NCBI GenBank assembly: GCA_037501455.1
Contig: CM074865.1
Span: 36,128,501-36,192,500 of the forward strand
DNA length: 64,000 bases
Direction of reading: 5' to 3'
Source of the DNA: Lantana camara
Lineage: Eukaryota; Streptophyta; Magnoliopsida; Lamiales; Verbenaceae
The notes under the pieces were generated by a model, which did not search any database, had not been told where the DNA came from, and was given only the letters and a program-made list of their open reading frames with translations. A program made the translations under genes and the position numbers. The first letter of the stretch is position 1; every line of letters starts with the position of its first letter. Shown piece by piece: positions 9,815-20,488 of this stretch.

Positions 9815-11686
9815 TTTATCTCCTTTCGTGTTGAACTATGAACTTGTTTTGCTATGTGTTAGGAGTATTGTGGTTTAATTTCATAGCTTCTGGATGAGGT
9901 TTAAAGCATGCTTTTGGTGAATTGCTATGACGTGGCTTGAATGCTTCTATATGAAATATTAAGTACATTCTTGCATTCTTTTGATGTCTTAAGTGATGTT
10001 CTTTACCTTTTTGTGTATCATACTCAATGTAAGCCTGTTTAAAGGTATAATGTGATTATGGTTCCAAGATTTTGTAAGATATTGCTATGAATTATTAAGG
10101 ATATGAAATAAATGAGTATGATACCTTCATTTCTTGAAAGTATTTCAATGAATGGCTTGTTTATATGCCTTAATTGCATTAATAGTGCACATGAACATTT
10201 TTATGATATAACATGATCATATATGCATTCATGTCATATTCACTTCATTGCCGTGCGTCATATATGGTTCATTAAGAGTCTTGAGTCTCACGAACACGTC
10301 TTGTGGTCTTTTGTACAGTTTGTCTCCAGGGTGGAGAGATCTTGTTCAGGCACTTGGTGCTCGTTCCTTGTTTCGTCACGGTTCAGGTGAGGGTGTTTTC
10401 GTTTTAGTTACGTATTAAACCCTACAACCCTTATGTGAAAAGCTTTGGCCAAACCTTATGATGATACATATATGTTACTTTTCAAGTAAAGTTATCGAGT
10501 AAATATTGGTCGAGTAAACCCTTTTCCAATGATTTATGAATTATGATATGTACTTATGAATTGAAATGTTTGGCGAGACACATTTATATTTATGATTGTT
10601 CGGGCCCCGGGACTTAGTATATGTGGCTAACCGAGGAAGCAAGGGCTGACGGGGATCCCATATACTAGTCCCAACAAAACTACGGTGATATCGGCCCTCG
10701 CTAGGAGGTTTAGCGGGGAATGGGAGCTGAGTGCCCTTGGGGGATTCATGTACCCCATTGGCCTATGTATGAACCGGTGGCCGGGTCTTGCAAGCCCGTC
10801 CACCACCCGGAGGAAGAAGGTTGGTTATGATTTATGCCTTTTCTTATATATATGTTATGTTATGATTATGCACCATGCGGGAAGGCCGGGATCCGGATCG
10901 CCCAAACGCATATGTTTATGACATGATTTATGGTCTGTGTGTATTACGATATATTGCATGATCGCCTAATCAATATATTAATGATATTTGTCGTACACGG
11001 TCGGAGTGTGGTTGGAGATTGTGCACGCTCACTCGCCGAGCCTTATATTTATGTATGATTTATGAAAGTAATGAATTTAATATGAATTAGTCGTAAAAAT
11101 GGAGCATTGTTTATCTATTTTCTTGCCCTTTTTGGGAACTAATTCCAAATAAAACCTTGTTCGGAATTTATGACTTGCATGTGCATGTTTCTATATGTAT
11201 ATCGCTCCTGCTCACTCAGTCTTCTAGAGACTGACCCTCTCCCTCCCCAACACTTTAGTGTGCAGGTTTGGCTTTGGAGTTTCGAGCTAGGCGGAGGTGT
11301 TTGGAGTCTTTAAGTGGGTCGAGTTAGGTTAGGAGAGTCCCTGCACTCATTCATGTATTGGAATTATGTTTGCTTCGATTCTGTAGTATCTTGGACTTGA
11401 ATATTTATGTAATCGTTATTGAATTGCTTTTACTGGGTTTTGTGATGTAAAAGAGGCCTGAAGAGCCCAATTCTGGTTATGGTTGATATGTTTGCACTTT
11501 AGCTTTACGATGCATTAGACTTTGTGGATTGGTTTTCATTGCAGGGTCTAGCTCCGCCTGGCTTAGGAAGGTTTTTATGTTTGTCTCCCGTTCGCTAGGG
11601 TTTGATACGGGTGCGGATTTACTATTTCGTTACTCGTGTTGAGCCTTAGTGCGGGGGATGTGGTGCCTCACGTGCGGGGTGCTACA
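9815..11686 (+). mobile_element. Element A, 5' LTR (left-truncated)
   Basis: It matches 16844-18716 of the 3' LTR with about 17 substitutions and one 1-bp indel by eye, roughly 1% divergence, mostly transitions. It ends GGGGTGCTACA and is followed after 8 nt by the PBS. The first 2,012 bp of the LTR (all of U3 and part of the transcribed region) are missing, so this copy cannot be transcribed from its own 5' LTR. The break lies next to CACTA-like sequence. Confidence 0.9.
10319..10386 (+). other. Putative leader exon 2, element A 5' LTR
   Basis: TTTTGTACAG acceptor, a 68-nt exon with TCTCCAGGGTGGAG, then donor TTCAG|GTGAGGG. The following putative intron 2 runs 10387-11265 (879 nt) and ends with CTGACCCTCTCCCTCCCC and TGTGCAG. 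Confidence 0.55.
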
Positions 11687-11694
11687 CCCCAAAA

Positions 11695-11706
11695 TGGTAT
11701 CAGAGC
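11695..11706 (+). other. Primer binding site, element A
   Basis: TGGTATCAGAGC is complementary to the 3' end of initiator methionine tRNA, the usual primer of plant LTR retrotransposons. It starts 8 nt after the LTR end. Confidence 0.92.
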
Positions 11707-14609
11707 CCGGTTGCAAAACCGGTGTTCTCGTGTCATGTGTGAGTCAGTCTAGGTCGTACGGCTTAGGGACTATATGACAATGTGTGCATTGCATTGATCT
11801 TGAACATGGATTTGGCTTTCCTTTTTGAATTTTGCTAGACTATCTGTTGCAATTACATAAGGATCCTTGCATTAATTGTTGAAAATGTGTCATGAGCATG
11901 CACTAATCGCATGCATCTACTCTTGAAGTAAGCTATGATTTATAGGTTATGGAGATAATATCAAACCACGGCCAAGTTCTACGACAAAGAAGATCGATTG
12001 CAAACCTTTCTGAGATATGGAAGATGGGCAGGATACTCTGGGAAGAATGTAGAGAATTAGAGATGTGAGACTTCCCAAATGGAGCTAGAGTCAAGGATAA
12101 GGATTCGGAATGGGAAGATTGAATTTAGAGATGCGATGGCAGAGAGACACTTGGTGAAATCGGAATAGGAGTTAATCATGGGATTGTTGGGACTCAAAAG
12201 ACTAATTTATGAGAATTTGCTACTTGGAGTGTTTTAATTGGATTCAGCAAGATCTTTCAACCTAAAGAATGAAGTGAACGAACCTTGAAGATATTTTGAT
12301 CCCGGATTGGATCATTGAAGAGGTCCCAATAATTAGGAGAGACCAAGATAAAATGGGTCCGGTAGGAGCTGTGTACCTGGGGTCGACAAGAAGAATTTCT
12401 GATTAAGCCTAGTGAATTGAAATCAAGTCTGTCGAAGTTAAGACCGGGAAGAGTTGGACTTGGGTGCTCTGAATTTCGATCGTGATGGGAAACTCATAAA
12501 CAATAGTCACGGGAATCTTGATCAAGGTGTTGATTGGGATATGAGTTCGTTTTTCCAAAACCAAGCTGAATTGCCATGTTGTGAAGTAAAATGGAAGATA
12601 TGAACCAACAAATGGAAACGGTAAAGAAAGGCAATCACTCCTTGCAAGGATATCATGCGCTCAAGTAGAAGCAATTGGAGGTGAATTGAATTCACAAAGG
12701 ATAGGTAAGGGATTTTTGATTAAGGTGACGATTAGAAGTAAAGGTCGAATTGCGAGGAGAGTGTGGATGCTAACTCAGTGGACGTGGAAGAATTAGGGAT
12801 CAAGAAATTGCAATCTCGGACAGTGGAAGATACAAGTTGATTTACAAAGATGCATGGAAGTCTCGAAGACCGTGGGAAAGGCAAGGAATAATTACCAGGT
12901 CAAGTGACCTTGGGATCGGAAGAACGAGGAAAGCTACCGAGCTAATAACTTCCCACATCAGTGACAGGTTCCAAAGCATTCATAGCACGTGCATCATATT
13001 TTACATTAATTATTTATTCTTTTGACCTTATTTTATCCGTGTATTTCTAAATGGGTTTCGTGCGCTAATGTGTGGTCTAATTGCTCGATGTAAACGTAAC
13101 ACATGCATTGCCATCTTTACCCGACATGCATTTTAGTGTTTACTTGATAGGAAGATCGGGCACCTCAATTGTCAAGTATATCCTCGCTCGAACCATATCT
13201 GAGTTAAAAGAAAGGAAATAATGGTGTGGCACATGACAAGAAAGACAATTGGGAAATAAAGAACTTTAGGTAAGGGATAGGTTAGTGGAAAGGACCTCCG
13301 AAGGAAAGTCAGATTAGATTCATCTTTGGGGTGTTCGGATCGAATAAGGATAGGGAAGAGGGATTGAGGGAGTTCGACATGAAAGAGCAAAATTTTAAGG
13401 GGGGAGAGCACGACCGAGAGATAAAATGGAGGATGGAAGTAGTGCTCGAATAAATATGTCAATAGCAACAACGGGGATGCAAATTAAGGAGAATCCGAAA
13501 ATCCTAATGGTGGCCATTGGAAATGAATAAGAGGACGGTAATGGTTAAGTTGTTAAGAGAGAAGTGACGATGCCTAATTCGGGGGAAGATTTTTCGAGAT
13601 ATAAAGAAGAGAGTTTATTGAACGAACTCTATGTCTGGAATTCCGAATTGGGAGTGATGAAATTATATGGGAGTTTCTGTGACCTCCTAAGATGGAATTA
13701 ACTAAGGGAAAATTGGATCAATCTATTATATGAGGGGATGTTATCGATCAAGATTTATTCAGTAAAAGTATTAAGGGATCCGAGACAACATTATTAAGTT
13801 ATCGGTTCTATCAAAGGTGATCCAGAAGGAAACTTAAGAAGGGACCAAATAGAAAAAGATGATTATTGGAGGGTTTACATCGAACTCCAAGAGTCATCAA
13901 GAACATTCTATCTTCGATCCAAGAAATGTGGGGCCAGATACCGAATATAGCCTTGAGGAGGTTAAAGAGTATGAATAGATAACATGAACGGAAAATGGAA
14001 AAGGATTCGTGTTAAGGTAGATCCTAATGGCGAATACCCCAAGGTAGGGATTGAATCGTCAAGGTTGTCAGGAGTAGTTATCCTTGAGGGTATTTTAAAC
14101 TCCGATATGGGTAAGATAGTAGCTATGGACCTAACTTCGAGACGGGTGGTCTAAGGGCATTCGGGAAGTCAAATTCGGTTAATTAGAAAGAGAGTTGGTT
14201 GGGCGAATGAGGATTGAGGGAAATGGTGAAAACTGGAAGCGGTACAAGTCAAAAAGGGGTCTAAGAGTATGATCCTTAAGGGATTCATCAATTGCTTCGC
14301 CGGGGTACCCTGAAGAGGTTCAAGACAAGCTGAACACTAAGCTTATCCTCAGGACAGATCGTGCACTGGACAACGACCACTCACAACTTTAAATTTTGCA
14401 ACTACGGTGAACGGTACCTATAGCATCCATGATACATGCATCCATACAAGTTTAACTTGAATAAATTCTTTGTGAGATGTGTCGATTTTTTTTTATCGTG
14501 TTAAATTACTTGGAGTAATTGTTGATCAACGTGGGCGTTTACGCGATTTTAATTTGGTTTTTGCGTGTGTTGCTTGGGAGTATTGGAGACTCCCTTGCTC
14601 TTATTTTTG

Positions 14610-14780
14610 TTTGAGAGACGGGGTGCTCTCGTGTTTGTAAGAGACGGGGATTCTATTATTTTCTTTTGAGAGGCGGGGTACTCTCTTTGCTTGCGAGAGA
14701 CGGGGTTCTCTCATTGTTGCTCGAGAGACGGGGCTCTCTCCTTGTTGCTTGTGAGAGACGGGGAATCTCTCATTGTTTGT
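14610..14780 (+). repeat. Hairpin tandem array upstream of PPT, element A
   Basis: Six variants of GAGAGACGGGGTTCTCTC recur at about 30-40 bp spacing, separated by TTGTTGCTTG-like linkers. Each unit is an inverted repeat (GAGAGA...TCTCTC) around a GGGG loop, so the RNA would form a row of similar stem-loops just before the polypurine tract. Confidence 0.8.
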
Positions 14781-14818
14781 TTTCAGGCGTGTTGTGAATC
14801 CGAGGACGGATTCTTTTT

Positions 14819-14831
14819 AAGGGGGAGAGAT
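14819..14831 (+). other. Polypurine tract, element A
   Basis: AAGGGGGAGAGAT lies directly before the 3' LTR start (TGTAACGCCCC). It is the expected plus-strand primer and matches in position the AAGGAGGGGTGAT of element C. Confidence 0.88.
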
Positions 14832-15375
14832 TGTAACGCCCCAGTTTTTCAGTTATAATAATGTGGCGTATTTGTTTATAAATTACGTAATTTAATTATT
14901 TAATTATATGATTAATTGTTTATAAGTGTTTTTATTTGATTTAAACTATAAACTATTAATATTTAATTTAATTCATTTTATGTTACTTTGATCCTTAGTG
15001 TTTAAATTCTCAATTAGGGTTTCATGTTACGTTAACTATTTCGGTAATTTCGTTAATTAATTTGAACATGTTATAAGTTGGCTTTAAATTTATTTAAAAT
15101 GGAATCTAAGTTTAGTAATTAATTTATAACGATATGAATTCGTTCTTGCGCATGAGTGTTCTATTTGTGCTTTCGTTCTTATATGTAATGATATCGAAAT
15201 GGCGTGAAAATTTAATATGTCGTAAATATGTGTGTTATGAACATGCCTATATGCTCGGTTTATGTTTTCGGATTCATTTGACGTGTTAACGAATTTAATT
15301 TGATTTGTGGAACCAAGTCGGGGGCTAACGAGTAATTAGCGCACCCTTGGTTCCGTGCGTGATATCTTGAGCTCG

Positions 15376-15395
15376 GGAATTCGGATTCGAATTCC
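15376..15395 (+). repeat. U3 inverted repeat with covarying arms
   Basis: GGAATTC GGATTC GAATTCC forms a 7-bp stem. LTR K has the same arms. LTR H (38534-38553) has GGAACTC...GAGTTCC, changed on both sides so pairing is kept. Confidence 0.6.
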
Positions 15396-16659
15396 GTCAA
15401 CTCCGTTGCTTTCCTATCGACGATGTGGAGACAATGGAACAAGCCTCATACCTTTTTGAAATCATTAAGACCTTCGAAATCCAACCGTAACGGACGACTC
15501 GTGCAAGAAGAGCTCCTTTTGGTTGACTAGTCTTCATGGTGGGACCCTTAACACCTCCCTAACCTAACCATACCTTAACCATGGCTTGTGTACCTTGGGT
15601 TAAGCCTTTCTCTTCCCTTTTTGTTCTGAAAACCGAACCAATATCCCCCTTTTTGCAGCTGGAACTGATCGAGAGAGAGAGAGAGAGGAGAAAGAAGAAG
15701 AAAACCTTGGTCCTTTTGTGATTTTGAGCTCAAATCACCATTTTTCTTCACCAAATCTTCAAGGTATGAATATTTATGTCTTCTCTACTCTATTATACTT
15801 GATTTCATCTACTTACATCATGTTTTGGATCAGATTTGATTAGGGTTTGGGTTAAGAGCATGAATAGGGTTTTGGGGGAAATTGCTCTTGTGACCTTGCT
15901 TGGTTGTGCAGCTGATTTCCTTGCTTGTAAATGATTATATGAGCTTGTTTCTTGGCCAATTTCTTTCCCAACTGATATTATATGATGTTAGGAGGATTTT
16001 ATCTCTTGAACCTTTGATGAAATTATGAGATATGGAGCTCCAAACTTGATGATCAAACTGTTTCCCCAGTTTTCGAACTGCTGTGTGAATTTATGTGTTG
16101 TAGCTTGATCATATGACCTTCTCTTCGTGTGAAATTGCATGGAGTTGATGTACACTCATTTTTCTATATGTTAGCATTCATGTTTTAAGTATTTGGTTCC
16201 ATTTGAAGCCTCAAAACCGAAGTACATGGCCTGTTTGTATGCATGCTCCATGACAGACTTGTTGTTGTTTCGTTTTGTAACTTGTTGGTCATTCTAATGT
16301 GCTTTAAATTGTACCATTTTGCATATATATGAAGTATATTAGTTTTTTAGTATGTTAGCATGCATTCCCCAAAGTTTTAGATCCAAATTCAACCCCTAAG
16401 TACTTGATCATGGCTAGATTGAATCAATAGGGCTTATATGTGCGATTTTGGCGACCCAGTTTTGTTGCATGGATTCGATGCCCTTAATGTGTGATTTAGC
16501 CTTTGCACTCTAAATGAAATATGTTCCTAACATGCTAAATGTATTGTATATTAAGTTTCATAGCATTTGGAGTTGGTTTGGTATGATTTTGGATTGAGTT
16601 TGTAAGGGATCAGTTTTGCCGGTTTAACTTTGTGAACGGTTTTTGTTCTGTACCGTGAC

Positions 16660-16790
16660 ATCCCCGTGTCTCATTTACACTAATGTGTCAGACACGGGCG
16701 TGTCAAACTTCCTGTTCAGGTCTGTACTGAGCCACGGTCGTGGCTCAGTTTGGCTAAGGAGGGTGACACCCTGGTGTCCCTTCCCTTGCG
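16660..16790 (+). repeat. GC-rich palindrome cluster, element A 3' LTR
   Basis: It contains GACACGGGCGTGTC, GAGCCACGGTCGTGGCTC and GTGACACCCTGGTGTC-type palindromes within the putative intron 1. This is the sense counterpart of 781-904 in LTR K, with sequence differences between the copies. Confidence 0.7.
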
Positions 16791-17347
16791 CAGTCTTTGT
16801 TGCCTCCTTTTCGGTTTTCGATTTATTTCACCTCCTTAATGACTTTATCTCCTTTCGTGTTGAACTATGAACTTGTTTTGCTATGTGTTAGGAGTATTTT
16901 GGTTTAATTTCATAGCTTCTGGATGAGGTTTAAAGCATGCTTTTGGTGAATTGCTATGACGTGGCTTGAATGCTTCTATATGAAATATTAAGTACATTCT
17001 TGCATTCTTTTGATGTCTTAAGTGATGTTCTTTACCTTTTTGTGTATCATACTCAATGTAAACATGTTTGAAGGTATAATGTGATTATGGTTCCAAGATT
17101 TTGTAAGATATTGCTATGAATTATGAAGGATATGAAATAAATGAGTATGATACCTTCATTTCTTGAAAGTATTTGAATGAATGGCTTGTTTATATGCCTT
17201 AATTGCATTAATAGTGCACATGAACATTTTTATGATATAACATGATCATATATGCATTCATGTCATATTCACTTCATTGTCGTGCGTCATATATGGTTCA
17301 TTAAGAGTCTTGAGTCTCACGAACACGTCTTGTGGTCTTTTGTACAG

Positions 17348-17415
17348 TTTGTCTCCAGGGTGGAGAGATCTTGTTCAGGCACTTGGTGCTCGTTCCTTGT
17401 TTCGTCACGGTTCAG
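17348..17415 (+). other. Putative leader exon 2, element A 3' LTR
   Basis: Same 68-nt unit as in the 5' LTR: acceptor TTTTGTACAG, donor TTCAG|GTGAGGG. The putative introns are 15764-17347 (1,584 nt) and 17416-18295 (880 nt). Confidence 0.55.
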
Positions 17416-18756
17416 GTGAGGGTGTTTTTGTTTTAGTTACGTATTAAACCCTACAACCCTTACGTGAAAAGCTTTGGCCAAACCTTATGATGATACATAT
17501 ATGTTACTTTTCAAGTAAAGTTATCGAGTAAATATTGGTCGAGTAAACCCTTTTCCAATGATTTATGAATTATGATATGTACTTATGAATTGAAATGTTT
17601 GGCGAGACACATTTATATTTATGATTGTTCGGGCCCCGGGACTTAGTATATGTGGCTAACCGAGGAAGCAAGGGCTGACGGGGATCCCATATACTAGTCC
17701 CAACAAAACTACGGTGATACCGGCCCTCGCTAGGAGGTTTAGCGGGGAATGGGAGCTGAGTGCCCTTGGGGGATTCATGTACCCCCATTGGCCTATGTAT
17801 GAATCGGTGGCCGGGTCTTGCAAGCCCGTCCACCACCCGGAGGAAGAAGGTTGGTTATGATTTATGCCTTTTCTTATATATATGTTATGTTATGATTATG
17901 CACCGTGCGGGAAGGCCGGGATCCGGATCGCCCAAACGCATATGTTTATGACATGATTTATGGTCTGTGTGTATTATGATATATTGCATGATCGCCTAAT
18001 CAATATATTAATGATATTTGTCGTACACGGTCGGAGTGTGGTTAGAGATTGTGCACGCTCACTCGCCGAGCCTTATATTTATGTATGATTTATGAAAGTA
18101 ATGAATTTAATATGAATTAATCGTAAAAATCGAGCATTGTTTATCTATTTTCTTGCCCTTTTTGGGAACTAATTCCAAATAAAACCTTGTTCGGAATTTA
18201 TGACTTGCATGTGCATGTTTCTATATGTATATCGCTCCTGCTCACTCAGTCTTCTAGAGACTGACCCTCTCCCTCCCCAACACTTTAGTGTGCAGGTTTG
18301 GCTTTGGAGTTTCGAGCTAGGCGGAGGTGTTTGGAGTCTTTAAGTGGGTCGAGTTAGGTTAGGAGAGTCCCTGCACTCATTCATGTATTGGAATTATGTT
18401 TGCTTCGATTCTGTAGTATCTTGGACTTGAATATTTATGTAATCGTTATTGAATTGCTTTTACTGGGTTTTGTGATGTAAAAGAGGCCTGAAGAGCCCAA
18501 TTCTGGTTATGGTTGATATGTTTGCACTTTAGCTTTACGATGCATTAGACTTTGTGGATTGGTTTTCATTGCAGGGTCTAGCTCCGCCTGGCTTAGGAAG
18601 GTTTTTATGTTTGTCTCCCGTTCGCTAGGGTTTGATACGGGTACGGATTTACTATTTCGTTACTCGTGTTGAGCCTTAGTGCGGGGGATGTGGTGCCTCA
18701 CGTGCGGGGTGCTACACCCCAAAATGGGTACACGGTTGGATTTCTTTCTTCAGCTT

Positions 18757-19515
18757 TCAGGGGTTTCTGTTCTTATGCTTCTTTCCACGAATCTTCTTGG
18801 TTCGAGTTCCCTGTTGATCGGATCTCTCTCTCACGTATAAATTTGAGCATAAGCCCACCTCAGGTCTAGGCCCCGACACATTTCTTTTCTTACTTTTTGT
18901 CAACCATCTATTTTCAACTCGTAATGCTTTCTCCGTGGCCTTATCCCATGTGTTTGTATCCTCAGCAATTAAGGCTTCCTTGAACTCATCCCGAAGACCT
19001 TCCATAAAGTATCTAGCCTTGACCCGATCATTACTCGTAATGTGGGGCACATGAATACCCAACCTCTCAAATTCTCCTAGGTAGTCCACAACGGTTCTTT
19101 CTCCTTGTTTTAAAGTGAGGAATTCTTCAAATCTTCGTTCTTGTAAAATGACCGGTGCAAACCTCTTTCGGAATTCTCGAACAAACACATCCCACGTCAA
19201 CTCCTCGCTCGTTACCTCTAATTGTTGGGCAAGTCTTTTCCACCATTGCCTTGCCTGTCCTTGTAGGAGGAACGTAGCAAGACGAGCCATATCTTGAGAG
19301 TTGCATGGCCATATCTCAAAAATGCCCTCTATTTCCAAAAGCCACTCTTCGGCCCTTATATCAGCCCCTTCTCGAAATTTGGAAGGATTAAATGTTCTAA
19401 ATTCTCGGTACATCATCGCAATCAAATTCATTGGTGGTACTTCAGCCGAATAATGTCCCCGATCGTTCAGATTTGGATGAGAAGTTTGACCGTGGTATTG
19501 TTGATGTGGTGGCAT
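18757..19515 (-). pseudogene. gag: Element B gag, N-terminal part (truncated)
   Basis: This 252-codon minus-strand frame starts MPPHQQYHGQ at 19515. It carries the plant gypsy gag (Retrotrans_gag) core: WLLEIEGIFEIW, then LLQGQARQWWKRL, and FVREFRKRFAPVILQERR with FLTLKQGERTVVDYLGEFER. These form the capsid-like assembly domain. The frame ends before any CCHC zinc knuckle, protease or pol, because sequence joins the element A 3' LTR at about 18727. The usual gag of this group is about 400 residues. The product could not complete a replication cycle. Confidence 0.85.
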
Positions 19516-19763
19516 CCTGAAAATCTCAACAACTTCAATATTGAAATATGCATGTCGATTAGTAAATGCTCATGCCACGTAATAAATCAATCCAGATCTA
19601 CTAAGAAATGCAATGCATCAAGTAGTATAAATTCAGTAAGGTGATGAAAATTCGAATGCATAGCTCTTCAAATCATAATACAGGTGCGCACAAAACCAAA
19701 TTGTCCTACGCCGTTCGACCTAGACAGACACAACACGACACTAGAGCTCGGTTTTGCAACCTG

Positions 19764-19775
19764 GCTCTGATACCA
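19764..19775 (-). other. Primer binding site, element B
   Basis: GCTCTGATACCA on the plus strand, i.e. TGGTATCAGAGC on the minus strand, complementary to initiator Met tRNA. It is 8 nt from the LTR boundary at 19784. Confidence 0.9.
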
Positions 19776-20441
19776 CTTAAGGATGTAACACCCCAAACGG
19801 AGGATGCCACATCCCCCGCACTAAGACCCAGACCCGGTCACGAATGGAAAGTCCATGCTCGAATGCGAATCATAGCGAACGGGAGACCAACTCACACACT
19901 AGGCTAGGCGGATCTAACTTGACAAACTCAGAGTGCGGAAGCAATTAAAACCAACAACAATAGAAAGAGGAAGCATTTAAAACAAAACATGCAAAGCAGG
20001 TGACGGGTTCAACTAGCATAAATACCTAGTCCCGAATAAATTCATAATCCAACATAATAAACAACATAAGTATCATCATAATATCTACTAACATCCGAAT
20101 ACTGGATTACTAACCCCACACGGGTTTAAGTCTAAGTAGAACATAAACATAACCTTCAAGTGTGAAACATAATTATATAACATAAACAAAGTATGCGACA
20201 AATGCATCCTAATACCAACTAGACTGACAAGTGTGACTCAGGAGACTCACTTCCGCCTAGCTCAAGCCAAAAGGAAACCTGCAAACTAAAAGATAAATGC
20301 GGTGTCAGTCAACTGACTGAGTGAGGGGGGCTAACGCACACCCACAATATATATATATACAGAGCACAACACATATCAAAAGGGTGGACTCATGAACCGG
20401 AGATAGGTGTTGCATACCAAAGCGTTTCAAAGCAAAACCCA

Positions 20442-20445
<4 letters not shown>

Positions 20446-20486
<41 letters not shown>
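20446..20486. repeat. (TA)n microsatellite in LTR B
   Basis: About 20 uninterrupted TA units inside putative intron 2 of LTR B. Confidence 0.95.

Positions 20487-20488
<2 letters not shown>

Larger units (their letters stand above)
11687..14831 (+). mobile_element. Element A interior, non-coding (LARD-like)
   Basis: This 3.1-kb interior lies between PBS and polypurine tract. I find no gag, protease, RT, RNase H or integrase motif in any frame. The first part resembles the leader of element D (AGGTCG.ACGGCTTAG and ACCACGGCCAA motifs recur), and the last 30 bp resemble the 3' end of element C (GAGGACRGATTCT, then the PPT). So A is related to the Tekay-like elements here but has unrelated non-coding DNA in place of its genes. 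Long non-coding interiors with 4-kb LTRs define LARD elements, which depend on partner proteins. Confidence 0.75.
14832..18716 (+). mobile_element. Element A, full-length 3' LTR (3,885 bp)
   Basis: It starts TGTAACGCCCC after the PPT and ends GGGGTGCTACA. Features in order: U3 hairpin 15376-15395; GA repeat at 15670-15690 in a CT/GA-rich leader region; donor-like CTTCAAG|GTATGAAT at 15763/15764; GC-rich palindromes about 16660-16790; exon 2 at 17348-17415; branch-site hairpin and acceptor at 18245-18295. The 11 bases after it (CCCCAAAATGG) equal those after the 5' LTR. Confidence 0.92.

Noticed and set aside
14610..14780. Evenly spaced repeats that might suggest a CRISPR array
   Set aside because: Plant retrotransposon context, palindromic units with similar linkers, no cas genes.
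11687..14831. Degraded gag or pol in the interior of element A
   Set aside because: No zinc knuckle, DSG/DPG, YxDD-like, HHCC or DDE motif could be seen in any frame; a profile search could still find very old remnants.
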